This document shows, in pieces, positions 16,654-26,233 of a stretch of 42,494 nucleotides of DNA. The notes under the pieces are model-generated. The model was not told where the DNA came from. It ran no database searches and saw only the letters and a program-made list of their open reading frames with translations. Origin of the DNA: Ignavibacteriales bacterium (GTDB taxonomy: Bacteria > Bacteroidota > Ignavibacteria > UBA10030); assembly GCA_026390595.1 (NCBI GenBank), contig JAPLFQ010000027.1, positions 1 to 42,494 of the forward strand, written 5' to 3'. Position numbers and translations under genes: made by a program. Position 1 is the first letter of the stretch, and each line of letters starts with the position of its first letter.

Positions 16654-17286
16654 GTGTACAGGATTGTTCTAGGGATTTTCATTTGCTCGGCCGTTCTGGG
16701 CTGCACTCAGCATAATCCAAAACCTGCCGGCCCGCAGGATATCCGGTTCGCGGTGGACACATCGCTGGTCGGCCCAGCATTTTCCGATACAGCGCTTGGC
16801 GTTTCGTTTGCACCACCCAAGGGGTGGAAGGCATTGTCCAAAAATACTCTCGAAGCGGCTCAGCGTGCGGCGGCCGAGCGTTCGAAAGGCGTAACGGGGA
16901 AAGGACGCCTCGGACAGCCCGAGTTGCTCTATGCCTGGAGCCACCCGTCATCCGGCAGCGTGGTTACCATCGCCTCGTTCGCCGGATTCGATACGAACGA
17001 TTCAAGCATGACCATGCAGGAGTTCGAAAGTTTTTTCCGGGCTTCGACGCCGAACGCCGAAATCAAATCGGCGCTCTTTTCGGCGAAGGGGTTTAAGGTT
17101 CATCAACTGAGGGTTATCGACGATCAACGGGTGAACTTCAAGATGGTTTTTAGCAGCGTTCGGTTGAAGAAGCCAATTCAGTTCGATTTTGCAGTTCCAC
17201 GGGGATCATTTCCCCTCATGATCAGAACGATCGAGTCGGTAGCGGGCTCAGTCGAGGTGTATCAATCCACAGCACCATTCAACTAA
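16654..17286 (+). CDS. Putative lipoprotein of unknown function
   Basis: A 210-residue protein with a lipoprotein signal: MYRIVLGIFICSAVLGC, lipobox AVLGC with Cys17. The start GTG at 16654 is chosen because AGGAG lies 4 bases upstream and gives a proper signal peptide; the open frame extends to 16615. The mature part (IRFAVDTSLVGPAFSDTALGVSFAPPKGW...) resembles PsbP/DUF1795-like fatty-acid or stress proteins in its APPKGWK pattern, but I cannot name a family. It precedes the small Bor-like lipoprotein by 13 bases, so the two are probably co-transcribed. Confidence 0.75.
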   Translation: MYRIVLGIFICSAVLGCTQHNPKPAGPQDIRFAVDTSLVGPAFSDTALGVSFAPPKGWKALSKNTLEAAQRAAAERSKGVTGKGRLGQPELLYAWSHPSSGSVVTIASFAGFDTNDSSMTMQEFESFFRASTPNAEIKSALFSAKGFKVHQLRVIDDQRVNFKMVFSSVRLKKPIQFDFAVPRGSFPLMIRTIESVAGSVEVYQSTAPFN

Positions 17287-17299
17287 GAGGAGTACATAT

Positions 17300-17596
17300 A
17301 TGCGGACAACAATTGTTACAGTGTTGGGGCTCCTTGCCCTGTTGGTTTTGGCAAGCGGATGCATGACGCATTATCATGTGGTTGGTGAGGGTGCCAAAGG
17401 GAGTTCAGTGGAACAAACGCGGCAGTGGTATGCATTGTGGGGATTGATTCCCATTAATTCTGTCGACACGAAGACTATGGCAAAGGGCGCGAAAGATTAT
17501 GAAATCAAGACCGAGCAAGCGCCTCTTGACATCGTCATCAACATCGTGACGAGCTTCGTGACCGTCTACTCGAGAACGATTGAAGTGAAGCGCTGA
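17300..17596 (+). CDS. Bor-like small lipoprotein
   Basis: A 98-residue protein with signal peptide and lipobox LASGC (Cys21). The mature part (FVS/WGLIPINSVDTKTMAKGAKDYEI-like core, then DIVINIVTSFVTVYSRTIEVKR) matches the pattern of the Bor family of small lipoproteins, first known from phage lambda, in which WGLxP is followed by a helical hydrophobic stretch. The role in this host is unknown. AAGAGGAG precedes the ATG. A strong terminator follows. Confidence 0.7.
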   Translation: MRTTIVTVLGLLALLVLASGCMTHYHVVGEGAKGSSVEQTRQWYALWGLIPINSVDTKTMAKGAKDYEIKTEQAPLDIVINIVTSFVTVYSRTIEVKR

Positions 17597-17617
17597 CGAG
17601 TGATGCCCCTGTTCCGC

Positions 17618-17656
17618 GGCCTGGTACACTTCGCTGTGTATCAGGCCTTCTTTTTC
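17618..17656 (+). terminator. Intrinsic terminator before purF
   Basis: GGCCTG-G-TACAC (17618-17629) pairs with GTGTA-T-CAGGCC (17636-17647) around a 6-base loop, followed by TTCTTTTTCT. It ends the lipoprotein transcript and isolates purF. Confidence 0.85.
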
Positions 17657-17703
17657 TTGAGACATCCCTCCTTGTTTAGGCCGCATTTTTTCCTTACTTT
17701 TAA

Positions 17704-19200
17704 ATGATGACAGAACTCGACCACATCGAAGGGAAACCCCGCTGCCATTGCGGCGTTTTCGGAATATTCAACCATCCCGAAGCCGCTCTCATGACGTATT
17801 ACGGACTGCACGCCCTCCAACACCGCGGTCAGGAAGCGACTGGAATAGTAACCAGCGACTTCGATCTGGTCAAACGCAGGCCCAAGTTCTACTCTCACAA
17901 GGGTGTCGGCCTCGTCGCCGAAGTGTACAAAGATCCTTCGATCCTCAAGGAAGAGCTCAGAGGCCGGGCGGCCATCGGGCACAACCGCTACTCCACTACC
18001 GGTTCAGCAGACAACAAGTTCAATATCCAACCGCTGGTTGTGAACTATCGTGCCGGCAACCTCGCTCTCGGGCACAATGGGAACCTGACAAATTTCAATT
18101 CTCTTCGCGAACGATTGCAGGCGGATGGGACGATCTTCCAATCGACGTCCGACAGCGAGATCATTCTGCATCTGACCGCGCGCAGCAAGAAAGAAGACCA
18201 GATACAGCAGATCAAGGAAGCGCTCGAGACTGTCGAGGGGGCGTATTCCCTGGTTATCCTCACCGACACGAGCCTCATTGCCGCCAGAGATCCTCATGGT
18301 TTCAGGCCGCTTGCACTCGGCAGACTGGGAACTGCGTTTGTCGTAGCGTCAGAGACGTGCGCATTCGATATCATCGGAGCCGAGTATATCGGCGAAGTGG
18401 AGCCGGGAGAAATTCTGGTGATCGACCAGGAGGGGATCGACAGCGGAACGCTGAAGTCGTACCACGTCTCGAAGCCCCCGGAGCCGCATCATTGCATCTT
18501 CGAGTACATCTATTTCTCAAGGCCTGACAGCAAAATCTTCGGTGAGAACGTCGACAAGGTCCGGCGCAAACTGGGGAAACTGCTCGCGCAGCAGTCGCCC
18601 GTGAAGCCAGAAGACGACGATGACCGCGTGGTGGTCATCAGTGTTCCCGATTCGAGCAACACTGCCACGCTCGGATTCGTGAGGGAAGCAAACAAGATCG
18701 GTGACGACGTCAAGCTCGAGATCGGACTGATCCGCAGCCACTATGTCGGACGGACATTCATCATGCCCGACCAGGCGGGGCGAGAGTTCAGGGTGAAGAC
18801 GAAGTTCAATACGGTCAAGGGAGTGATCAAAGGCCGAAAGGTGGTGATGGTGGACGACTCCATAGTCCGGGGAACCACGTCCAGGCAGCTCGTCCGCCTG
18901 ATTCGCGAAGCGGAACCGAAGGAAATCCACTTTCGTGTCACTTCTCCGCCCATCAAGTTCCCATGTCACTACGGAATGGATTTTCCCAGCAAGGCAGAAT
19001 TGATTGCTAATCGTTGCGAGAGCGATGTCGAATTGATCAGACAGGAACTTGGCGTTGATTCTCTCGCGTACCTTTCGATGGAAAATCTCCTCGAGGCCGC
19101 TCCCCACGAAAACGGGTCGCACTATTGCACCGCCTGTTTCAGCGGCGTCTATCCTGTTTCCATAGACCGCGAAACCGCCAAGGACGTCAACGACGCCTGA
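17704..19200 (+). CDS. purF: Amidophosphoribosyltransferase
   Basis: PurF makes 5-phosphoribosylamine from PRPP and glutamine, the first committed step of purine synthesis. The 498-residue protein is of the B. subtilis iron-sulfur type: a 15-residue propeptide, then the N-terminal nucleophile Cys16 (CGVFGIF), glutaminase domain (16-245), and phosphoribosyltransferase domain with the PRPP loop VVMVDDSIVRGTTSRQ (about 380-395). The four cysteines for a 4Fe-4S cluster are visible in HHCIFEY, FPCHYGMD and YCTACFSG. The stop overlaps the next start by one base. Confidence 0.97.
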   Translation: MMTELDHIEGKPRCHCGVFGIFNHPEAALMTYYGLHALQHRGQEATGIVTSDFDLVKRRPKFYSHKGVGLVAEVYKDPSILKEELRGRAAIGHNRYSTTGSADNKFNIQPLVVNYRAGNLALGHNGNLTNFNSLRERLQADGTIFQSTSDSEIILHLTARSKKEDQIQQIKEALETVEGAYSLVILTDTSLIAARDPHGFRPLALGRLGTAFVVASETCAFDIIGAEYIGEVEPGEILVIDQEGIDSGTLKSYHVSKPPEPHHCIFEYIYFSRPDSKIFGENVDKVRRKLGKLLAQQSPVKPEDDDDRVVVISVPDSSNTATLGFVREANKIGDDVKLEIGLIRSHYVGRTFIMPDQAGREFRVKTKFNTVKGVIKGRKVVMVDDSIVRGTTSRQLVRLIREAEPKEIHFRVTSPPIKFPCHYGMDFPSKAELIANRCESDVELIRQELGVDSLAYLSMENLLEAAPHENGSHYCTACFSGVYPVSIDRETAKDVNDA

Positions 19201-19760
19201 TGCTCCAACGAATCTGGACAATCTCCACGGTTCTCAGTTTCAGCCGGATATTCCTGCTCGCTCCGCTCGCGTACTTTCTTTTCTCGGCCGTCCCAAACAA
19301 CCGGGAATGGGCCGCCGTTGTCCTGCTGCTGGCCGGGATCACGGATTTTCTTGATGGATATGTCGCACGTCGCCTGCATCAGGTGACAGACTTTGGCAAG
19401 ATCATCGATCCGATCGCGGACAAGATCGCGGCAGGAGGGGGCTCGCTGATGCTCGTGCTGGTGGGGGCGATGCCTCTCTGGTTCTTGGTTGTCATCGTCG
19501 TTCGCGATCTCCTGATCCTCGTCGGCGGCATCTACATCAAGTCAAAAAAGAATATTATCACACAGTCGAACTGGCCCGGCAAGTTCGCTGTGACCTCGAT
19601 TGCCGTGGTCATGTTGCTGTCGGATCTTGCCATCCCTTCGTTGGAAGGTATCAGACAGGTTGCCATCTGGACGAGCGTGTTCCTGATGTCTCTGTCGTTT
19701 CTCCTGTATGTGCAGCGGTTGTTCGTCGGAAATTTGTTCGCAAAGAAAGGTGTGCAGTAA
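19200..19760 (+). CDS. pgsA: CDP-alcohol phosphatidyltransferase (PgsA-like)
   Basis: A 186-residue integral membrane enzyme; the closest role is CDP-diacylglycerol-glycerol-3-phosphate 3-phosphatidyltransferase, which makes phosphatidylglycerophosphate. The family motif DG-x2-AR-x8-G-x3-D-x3-D is complete in DGYVARRLHQVTDFGKIIDP plus the following IADK. About five membrane helices are visible. The start ATG at 19200 overlaps the purF stop by one base and gives MLQRIWTISTVLSFSRIFLL; the longer open frame from 19125 runs inside purF. A related alcohol acceptor cannot be excluded. Confidence 0.88.
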   Translation: MLQRIWTISTVLSFSRIFLLAPLAYFLFSAVPNNREWAAVVLLLAGITDFLDGYVARRLHQVTDFGKIIDPIADKIAAGGGSLMLVLVGAMPLWFLVVIVVRDLLILVGGIYIKSKKNIITQSNWPGKFAVTSIAVVMLLSDLAIPSLEGIRQVAIWTSVFLMSLSFLLYVQRLFVGNLFAKKGVQ

Positions 19761-20713
19761 TGTTGTTTGGTGATGCGTTCAAGAAACTCAAAGATGGCTT
19801 GACGAAGACGAGGGATACTCTCTTCAGCAAGGTCGCAACGCTCGTCAGCACGAAGAAAATTATCGACGACGACATGCTCGACCGTTTGGAGGAAATCCTC
19901 ATTTCAGGTGATGTGGGTTTTGAAACGACGGTCCTGATTCTTGACAACATCAAGAAGCGCGTCAAGCAGGAGAAAATCGAATCATCGGATCATTTGACGG
20001 ATCTCCTAAAGGATGAAATTGCCAGTGTGCTGCATGTCAACGGAAATTCTGATTCATCAGAACTTCTTCTTCCGGCCGAACCAAGGCCGTATGTCATCAT
20101 GGTGGTCGGTGTGAATGGGGTCGGCAAAACGACCACGATTGGCAAGCTGGCCAACGTCTACAAGGAAAAAGGTTACAAGGTGATCGTCGGGGCTGCCGAT
20201 ACATTCAGGGCCGCTGCCAACGAGCAGCTCGAGATCTGGGCGCAGCGTGCCGGCGTGGAGATTGTTCAGCAGGCGCGAGGAGCGGATCCGGCGGCGGTCG
20301 CTTATGATTCCCTCAGCTCGGCGATTTCACGGAAGGCCGACGTCGTCATCATCGATACCGCAGGGCGTCTCCACACGAAGATAAATTTGATGGAAGAATT
20401 GAAGAAAATTGGACGCGTGCTCGACAAGCGGCTTGCAGGCGCTCCGCACGAGGTGTTGCTTGTGCTCGACGCAACGACGGGTCAGAATGCGCTGCAGCAG
20501 GTGAAGCAATTCACGGCAGCTGTGGAAGTCACCGGGCTTGTGCTGACGAAACTGGATGGGACGGCGAAGGGGGGAATTGTGCTGGCCATAAGCCAGGAGT
20601 TGAAGGTCCCGGTCAAATTTATCGGCGTCGGCGAACAGATAGATGATTTGCAGGTGTTTGACAGAAGGGCCTTTGTGGATGCCCTCTTTGAAGGATTCAA
20701 TCCAGAAAGCTGA
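19760..20713 (+). CDS. ftsY: Signal recognition particle receptor FtsY
   Basis: FtsY is the GTPase that docks SRP-ribosome complexes at the membrane. The 317-residue protein has the N domain (about 1-95) and G domain with GVNGVGKTTTIGKLA (about 117-131), DTFRAAA, DTAGRLH and TKLDGTAKGG. It lacks a long acidic A domain, as in most non-enterobacterial FtsY. The start overlaps the previous stop by one base (TAATG), so translation is coupled to the phosphatidyltransferase. Confidence 0.97.
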   Translation: MLFGDAFKKLKDGLTKTRDTLFSKVATLVSTKKIIDDDMLDRLEEILISGDVGFETTVLILDNIKKRVKQEKIESSDHLTDLLKDEIASVLHVNGNSDSSELLLPAEPRPYVIMVVGVNGVGKTTTIGKLANVYKEKGYKVIVGAADTFRAAANEQLEIWAQRAGVEIVQQARGADPAAVAYDSLSSAISRKADVVIIDTAGRLHTKINLMEELKKIGRVLDKRLAGAPHEVLLVLDATTGQNALQQVKQFTAAVEVTGLVLTKLDGTAKGGIVLAISQELKVPVKFIGVGEQIDDLQVFDRRAFVDALFEGFNPES

Positions 20714-20719
20714 TCTCTG

Positions 20720-21736
20720 ATGAAGCTCACATGCAGCCGATACGATCTGAAGCTCAGGCACACGTTCACGATTGCACGGGGTGCGCGGGATGTTTCTCCC
20801 GTGGTCATCGTCGAGCTCGAACACGACGGGATTACGGGCTTTGGGGAGTCAGCTCCGATAGCGCGGTACGGAGAATCAATAGATTCCGTCACGTCATTTG
20901 TATCGCGCATCGATTGGACGAGGTTCAATGATCCTTTCCAGATTGAGTCGATACTGACCTCTGTCAATGGTATAGCGGAAGGGAATACGGCGGCGAAGGC
21001 ATCGATCGACATCGCTCTGCACGACTGGGTCGGCCGGAAGCTTGGGCTGCCGCTTCACAAATACTGGGGGCTCGACAAGTCCAGGACCCCTCTCACGTCG
21101 TATACGATCGGGATCGATTCCCCGGCTGTCATCGAGCAGAAAGTCCGGGAGGCTGAAGCGTATCCCATACTGAAAGTGAAGCTCGGCGGTGATAATGACG
21201 AAGAAATAATTCGTGCCGTCAGGAACGTGACGAAAAAGGCGCTTCGGGTGGACGCGAACGAGGGATGGAAAGTCAGGGAACAGGCTGTGGAAAAGATCAA
21301 GTGGCTGGAGCAGGAGGGCGTGGAATTTGTCGAGCAACCTATGCCCGCGGCTGATCTTGCGGGGACGGCATGGACGCGGGAACGCGTGAACCTTCCCCTG
21401 ATTGCTGACGAGAACTCTCTACGCCTCCACGATGTTCCAAGACTGCAGGGAGCATTTGACGGCATCAACATCAAACTTATGAAATGCACAGGACTGCGCG
21501 AAGCACTCCGGATGATTCATACGGCGCGAGCGTGCGGAATGAAAGTCATGATCGGGTGTATGATCGAGAGCTCAGTGGCGATTTCCGCTGCCGCTCAATT
21601 GTCTCCGCTGATTGATTACGCAGACCTCGACGGCAATGTCCTTATCACAAACGATCCTTTCGATGGCGTCAGAAGCCTTGACGGGGTCATCACGCTTCTG
21701 GACAGGCCGGGCATCGGAATAGAAAGGCGATCCTGA
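20720..21736 (+). CDS. ykfB: L-Ala-D/L-Glu (dipeptide) epimerase
   Basis: A 338-residue enolase-superfamily enzyme of the muconate-lactonising subgroup, best matched to L-Ala-D/L-Glu epimerase of murein peptide recycling. Visible catalytic features: acid/base Lys in K152-x-K154, metal ligands D178 (RVDANEGW), E205 (VEQP) and D230 (IADEN), and the second Lys at 252 (NIKLMK). The C-terminal DLDGNVLITNDPF is typical of the epimerases. Other dipeptide substrates are possible. It starts 6 bases after ftsY and ends 7 bases before mutL. Confidence 0.88.
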   Translation: MKLTCSRYDLKLRHTFTIARGARDVSPVVIVELEHDGITGFGESAPIARYGESIDSVTSFVSRIDWTRFNDPFQIESILTSVNGIAEGNTAAKASIDIALHDWVGRKLGLPLHKYWGLDKSRTPLTSYTIGIDSPAVIEQKVREAEAYPILKVKLGGDNDEEIIRAVRNVTKKALRVDANEGWKVREQAVEKIKWLEQEGVEFVEQPMPAADLAGTAWTRERVNLPLIADENSLRLHDVPRLQGAFDGINIKLMKCTGLREALRMIHTARACGMKVMIGCMIESSVAISAAAQLSPLIDYADLDGNVLITNDPFDGVRSLDGVITLLDRPGIGIERRS

Positions 21737-21743
21737 TTAACGC

Positions 21744-23612
21744 ATGGCAACGAAGATTCACATATTGGAAGCTGATATTGCGAACAAGATCGCTGCCGGC
21801 GAAGTGGTGCAGCGTCCCGCGTCGGCAATCAAGGAACTGATCGAGAACGCACTCGATGCAGGGGCGAAAAAGATTACGATTGTCGTTGGGGATGCGGGGA
21901 AGACCTTGATGCAGGTTGTCGATGATGGGGAGGGGATGTCGGCTGAAGACGCCGTGCTCTCATTCCAACGCCATGCGACAAGCAAAATCTCGGCAGCGCA
22001 GGATCTTGAAGCCATCGTGACGCTCGGTTTTCGCGGGGAGGCGCTCGCTTCCATTGCAGCGGTCTCGCAGGTGGAGCTGAAGACGCGACAACCGTCGCAC
22101 GACCTTGGGACCCTGATCCGGATTGAGGGGAGTGAACTCAAGGAGCAGGCTCCGGTTGCTTCTGAACCAGGGACGTCGATAACCGTCAAGAACCTGTTCT
22201 ACAACACGCCGGGGCGAAGGAACTTTCTCAAAACCCGAAACACCGAGCTGAAGAACATTTCGGACGTGGTGACGAGGATGGCCATCGCGTTTCCTGAGAT
22301 CGGCTGGACGTATGTCAGTGACGATGAGCAGCTGCTCGACCTCAAGCCCAAAGATGTCGAAGGACGACTCGCTGATCTTTTTGGTGAGAGGCAATTTCGC
22401 TCACTGGTCAAGCTCACGGAAGTGTCAGAATTCCTCACCCTCGATGGGTTCATCGGCAAGCCTGATTTCGCCAGGAAAAGCCGCTCCGAACAATTCCTTT
22501 TCATCAACCGCCGGTATGTCATCAACCGGGCCCTTAATCATGCGGTGTTCCAGGCATACGAGCATCTGATGGTGAAAGGGGCGTTCCCGTTCTACATCCT
22601 TAATCTCACGATCGATCCGAGAAAGATCGATGTCAATGTGCATCCCTCGAAGCTCGAAGTGAAATTCGAAAACGAATCCGCGATCTATCGTTTTGTTCTC
22701 ACATCGGTTCGGAAAACACTCGGTGAACATGATTTGGTCCCGTCTGTCACATTCGGCGGCGGCCAGGTGCCATCGGGACCCGATGCGCACCTCCGATTCC
22801 TTCAGAATGAGCGGATGCAGACAAATATGGCGGATTTGATGCCCCCACAGCAGAGCGATACACCAGATATCGACCTGGGCAGGGTGTTCAGAAAAGTGGA
22901 GCGGAGGATTGGAGACGATGTGCTGCAGCGCGACGGGGAAGCGACATTTCCAACGGATCTTGGCAAGTCCGCTGCCGGTGCGCCGGACCGAATCGTTCAG
23001 CACAAACCGATTGGAACGTCAGCTGAGCAGCTGTCCATACAGGACGGGAAGCCAATCTGGCAGGTGCAGAACAAATACATACTTTCACAGATACGCACGG
23101 GCCTTCTGATTGTCGATCAGCACGTCGCACACGAACGAATACTCTACGAGAAAGCGCTTTCGAACTTCGAGAACAATCTTCCCTCGACGCAGCAGCTGCT
23201 CTTTCCGCAAACGGTGCAGCTCACCGCGAGCGACTACTCGCTTGCGAAGGAGCTTGTGCCGCATCTCGAAAAGCTGGGGTTCGATCTGAAACCATTTGGC
23301 AAAAATACGGTTGTCATTGAGGGAATCCCGGCGGATGTCCGCGCCGGCGGCGAAGCCCGAATTCTTCAGGATGTTCTCGACGAATACCGGAACAACGAGC
23401 ACGCACAGCATACCGATGCCCGCGACAACCTGGCAAAGTCCTTTGCCTGCAAGGCCGCTATCAAGGCCGGGGACAGGCTCACAACAACTGAGATGCTTAT
23501 TCTCATCGACCAGCTGTTCGCGACGCAGATGCCGTACGTCTGTCCACACGGCCGGCCGATTGTGGTCAAGATCTCGATCGATGAACTCGATCGCCGCTTC
23601 GGCAGGACATAA
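21744..23612 (+). CDS. mutL: DNA mismatch repair protein MutL
   Basis: MutL couples mismatch recognition by MutS to strand removal. The 622-residue protein has the GHKL ATPase domain (ELIENALDAGAKKI, DDGEGM, GFRGEAL), the transducer domain, a linker (about 335-430) and the C-terminal dimerisation domain. The latter carries an endonuclease motif in the form DQHV-x2-E-x4-E (VDQHVAHERILYE), plus CPHGRP near the end, so it is probably of the nicking type found in bacteria without MutH. The usual Ala of DQHA is Val here. Confidence 0.96.
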   Translation: MATKIHILEADIANKIAAGEVVQRPASAIKELIENALDAGAKKITIVVGDAGKTLMQVVDDGEGMSAEDAVLSFQRHATSKISAAQDLEAIVTLGFRGEALASIAAVSQVELKTRQPSHDLGTLIRIEGSELKEQAPVASEPGTSITVKNLFYNTPGRRNFLKTRNTELKNISDVVTRMAIAFPEIGWTYVSDDEQLLDLKPKDVEGRLADLFGERQFRSLVKLTEVSEFLTLDGFIGKPDFARKSRSEQFLFINRRYVINRALNHAVFQAYEHLMVKGAFPFYILNLTIDPRKIDVNVHPSKLEVKFENESAIYRFVLTSVRKTLGEHDLVPSVTFGGGQVPSGPDAHLRFLQNERMQTNMADLMPPQQSDTPDIDLGRVFRKVERRIGDDVLQRDGEATFPTDLGKSAAGAPDRIVQHKPIGTSAEQLSIQDGKPIWQVQNKYILSQIRTGLLIVDQHVAHERILYEKALSNFENNLPSTQQLLFPQTVQLTASDYSLAKELVPHLEKLGFDLKPFGKNTVVIEGIPADVRAGGEARILQDVLDEYRNNEHAQHTDARDNLAKSFACKAAIKAGDRLTTTEMLILIDQLFATQMPYVCPHGRPIVVKISIDELDRRFGRT

Positions 23613-23642
23613 TTCACTCACGGAACAGGAAAGGCACGACGC

Positions 23643-25307
23643 ATGCACGATGGTCTGAACGGCATAGGAGAGGAGCGCTCGCGATGGGAGGAGACCGTCA
23701 AGGCCAGCGGAAAAGGGCGTGGCGTGAAGTTTACAACTGTCAGCGGTGAACCGATCGAAATGTTGTATGACCCTCACGATGTTGAGGCAATCAATTTCCT
23801 CGGTGAGGTTGGCTATCCGGGTGAGTATCCGTATACCCGCGGGATCCATCCAACCGGATTCCGGGGGAAACTCTGGACGATGCGTCAGTTTGCGGGGTTC
23901 GGCACACCCGAAGATACAAACGAACGCTATCACTATCTCCTCGAGCACGGACAAACCGGACTCTCCGTCGCCTTTGATTTGCCTACGTTGATGGGACGTG
24001 ATGCCGATGATTCTCTATCGGAAGGGGAAGTCGGCATCTGCGGTGTCTCCGTGAGTTCGCTTGCAGATATGGAACTCCTGTTCAAGGGGATCAATCTGTC
24101 GGAGATTTCGACGTCGATGACGATCAATGCTCCGGCTGCAATGGTGATGGCATTCTATCTTGCGGTGGCTGAGAAGCAGGGGTGCGGCTTCAAGACACTT
24201 CGAGGCACGACACAAACCGACATCCTCAAGGAGTACATTGCTCAGAAGGAGTGGATCTATCCTCCCAACCCGTCGATGCGGTTGATCATCGACATGTTCG
24301 AGTACTTGAACAAGGAAGTGCCCCAATGGAACCCGATCTCCGTCAGCGGCTATCACATCCGTGAAGCAGGATCGACATCGATTCAGGAGCTTGCTTTCAC
24401 GCTTGCTGACGGGTTTGCATACGTCGAGGCGGGTATCGCACGCGGGCTGGATGTCGACGAGTTCGCTCCTAGAATGTCCTTCTTCTTCAATTCTCACGTG
24501 GATTTCTTCGAGGAGATTGCCAAGTTTCGAGCTGCGCGCCGCATCTGGGCAAAGCGAATGAGAAACAAGTACGGAGCTAAGAACCCGCGCTCGTGGATGT
24601 TGCGGTTTCACACGCAGACAGCAGGCTGCTCCCTGACAGCGCAGCAACCGGAGAACAACATTGTTCGCACGGCGTACCAAGCTCTCGCCGGAGTCCTTGG
24701 CGGAACGCAATCACTGCATACGAACTCGATGGACGAAACGCTTGCGCTGCCATCGGAAAAGGCGGTCAAGATCGCCTTGCGGACCCAGCAGATTATCGCG
24801 TATGAAACAGGTGTCACCAACACGGTGGATCCGCTTGCAGGGAGCTATTTTGTCGAAGCGTTGACGACGAAGATGGAGCAGGCGGCGGAACGGTACTTTG
24901 AGACAATCGATACTCTTGGCGGCGTGATCCCAGCTATCGAAGCAGGTTTCTTTCAGCGTGAGATCGCGGATGCGGCATATCGATATCAGAGGGAACTGGA
25001 AGCAAAAGAGAAGATCATTGTGGGCGTGAATGATTTCGTGGAAGAGAAGGGGAAGATCGAGATTCCTATTCTCGTAATTTCTCCAGACGTTGAGGTCAAA
25101 CAGCGAAAACGGCTTGGAGATGTTCGCCAGAGCAGGAGCACCGAAGCGGTGGAACGATCCCTTTCAGTACTGAAACAGGCGGCAGCGGACCAGAAGAACC
25201 TGGTACCGCTCCTTCTGGAATGCGCTCGCTCGTACGTGACGCTCGGAGAAATGTGTGACGCCCTGACGGAAACCTTCGGGATCTACGAAGAACCGGCTGT
25301 CTTCTGA
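23643..25307 (+). CDS. icmA: Acyl-CoA mutase large subunit, isobutyryl-CoA-mutase-like
   Basis: A 554-residue substrate-binding subunit of a B12-dependent acyl-CoA mutase. It would normally be called methylmalonyl-CoA mutase. However, two residues that set substrate choice in that enzyme, Tyr89 and Arg207 of the P. shermanii protein, are Phe83 (TMRQFAGF) and Gln201 (EYIAQKEW) here, the pair known from isobutyryl-CoA mutase. The surrounding blocks [10 protein letters not shown] and [12 protein letters not shown] also look like IcmA. The active-site His in SGYHIREAG is kept. There is no B12 domain; the likely partner is the 138-residue gene at 29524-29940. It starts 30 bases after mutL. MCM activity cannot be ruled out by sequence alone. 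Confidence 0.85.
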   Translation: MHDGLNGIGEERSRWEETVKASGKGRGVKFTTVSGEPIEMLYDPHDVEAINFLGEVGYPGEYPYTRGIHPTGFRGKLWTMRQFAGFGTPEDTNERYHYLLEHGQTGLSVAFDLPTLMGRDADDSLSEGEVGICGVSVSSLADMELLFKGINLSEISTSMTINAPAAMVMAFYLAVAEKQGCGFKTLRGTTQTDILKEYIAQKEWIYPPNPSMRLIIDMFEYLNKEVPQWNPISVSGYHIREAGSTSIQELAFTLADGFAYVEAGIARGLDVDEFAPRMSFFFNSHVDFFEEIAKFRAARRIWAKRMRNKYGAKNPRSWMLRFHTQTAGCSLTAQQPENNIVRTAYQALAGVLGGTQSLHTNSMDETLALPSEKAVKIALRTQQIIAYETGVTNTVDPLAGSYFVEALTTKMEQAAERYFETIDTLGGVIPAIEAGFFQREIADAAYRYQRELEAKEKIIVGVNDFVEEKGKIEIPILVISPDVEVKQRKRLGDVRQSRSTEAVERSLSVLKQAAADQKNLVPLLLECARSYVTLGEMCDALTETFGIYEEPAVF

Positions 25308-25333
25308 TCGTACACCAGCAAAGAGGACCTTCT

Positions 25334-26233
25334 ATGCGCAAGGTTGTGCGTTTGATGAGGCCTGAACAGTGGCTGAAGAATTTCTTCATCTTTGCCCCCC
25401 TGATTTTTTCCAAGCATCTGTTCGACGGCGCGTACGTCTGGATGGCTGCCCAGGCGTTTCTGGTGTTCGCGCTCCTCTCCAGCACGGTGTATATTTTCAA
25501 TGACATCGCCGACCGGGAGGCGGACAGGCTCCATCCGACGAAACGAAACAGGCCCATCGCTGCCGGTACCATCACGATTACGCAAGCGGTCGGCCTCGCC
25601 ATCGGGTTGATGCTCGTTATCGGCTTCCTCGTTACGATGCTCAATGCGAAGTTCCTCTTCGTCGCAGTGGTGTACTTCGTACTGAATCTCGGCTACTCGT
25701 TCTTCCTTAAGCGTGTGATCCTGGTGGATGTGTTCATCGTTGCCGCAGGGTTCATGTTGCGCGTTCTCGCAGGGGCGTTCGCGATTCATGTTCAGGTGTC
25801 CGAGTGGCTCGTTCTCTGCACGCTCTTTGTCTCGTTATTCCTGTCGATTTCGAAACGCCGGGCGGAGCTGATGCTGGTCAAAAACTCCGAGCACTTTGAG
25901 GGGCGGGCAGCAATACGGGGATATGACATCGAGTTCCTTGATCAGATGATGACGATCGCCGCGTCGGGGATGGCAATTTCCTATGCGCTCTATACGGTTG
26001 CCGAAAGGACGATCAGCATCTTCGGTTCTTCGAATCTGATTTTCACAACGGTGTTTGTCCTGTTCGGCATTTTTCGATATCTTTATCTCGTGAGAGCCAG
26101 GAAGACGGAAGACAATCCAACTCATATGCTCACCACTGATCCGGTTACCCTGGTGAACGGTGTTGCGTGGTTCAGTGTCTGTGTCATCATCATCTATTTT
26201 TCGGATATCAAAATCTGGCTTGGAGTACGATGA
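25334..26233 (+). CDS. UbiA-family prenyl-phosphate phosphoribosyltransferase (DPPR synthase-like)
   Basis: A 299-residue membrane protein with about eight or nine helices. The opening LMRPEQWLKNFFIFAPLIFSKHLFD and the first Asp-rich motif NDIADREADRLHPTKRNRPIAAG are those of decaprenyl-phosphate phosphoribosyltransferase rather than quinone or haem prenyltransferases. The family transfers phosphoribose from PRPP to a polyprenyl phosphate, giving a lipid-linked pentose donor. A second motif region is YSFFLKRVILVDVFIVAAGFMLR. GAGGA precedes the ATG. The stop overlaps the DUF362 start by 4 bases. No epimerase gene (DprE1/2) is in the window, so the final sugar is unknown. Confidence 0.85.
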   Translation: MRKVVRLMRPEQWLKNFFIFAPLIFSKHLFDGAYVWMAAQAFLVFALLSSTVYIFNDIADREADRLHPTKRNRPIAAGTITITQAVGLAIGLMLVIGFLVTMLNAKFLFVAVVYFVLNLGYSFFLKRVILVDVFIVAAGFMLRVLAGAFAIHVQVSEWLVLCTLFVSLFLSISKRRAELMLVKNSEHFEGRAAIRGYDIEFLDQMMTIAASGMAISYALYTVAERTISIFGSSNLIFTTVFVLFGIFRYLYLVRARKTEDNPTHMLTTDPVTLVNGVAWFSVCVIIIYFSDIKIWLGVR

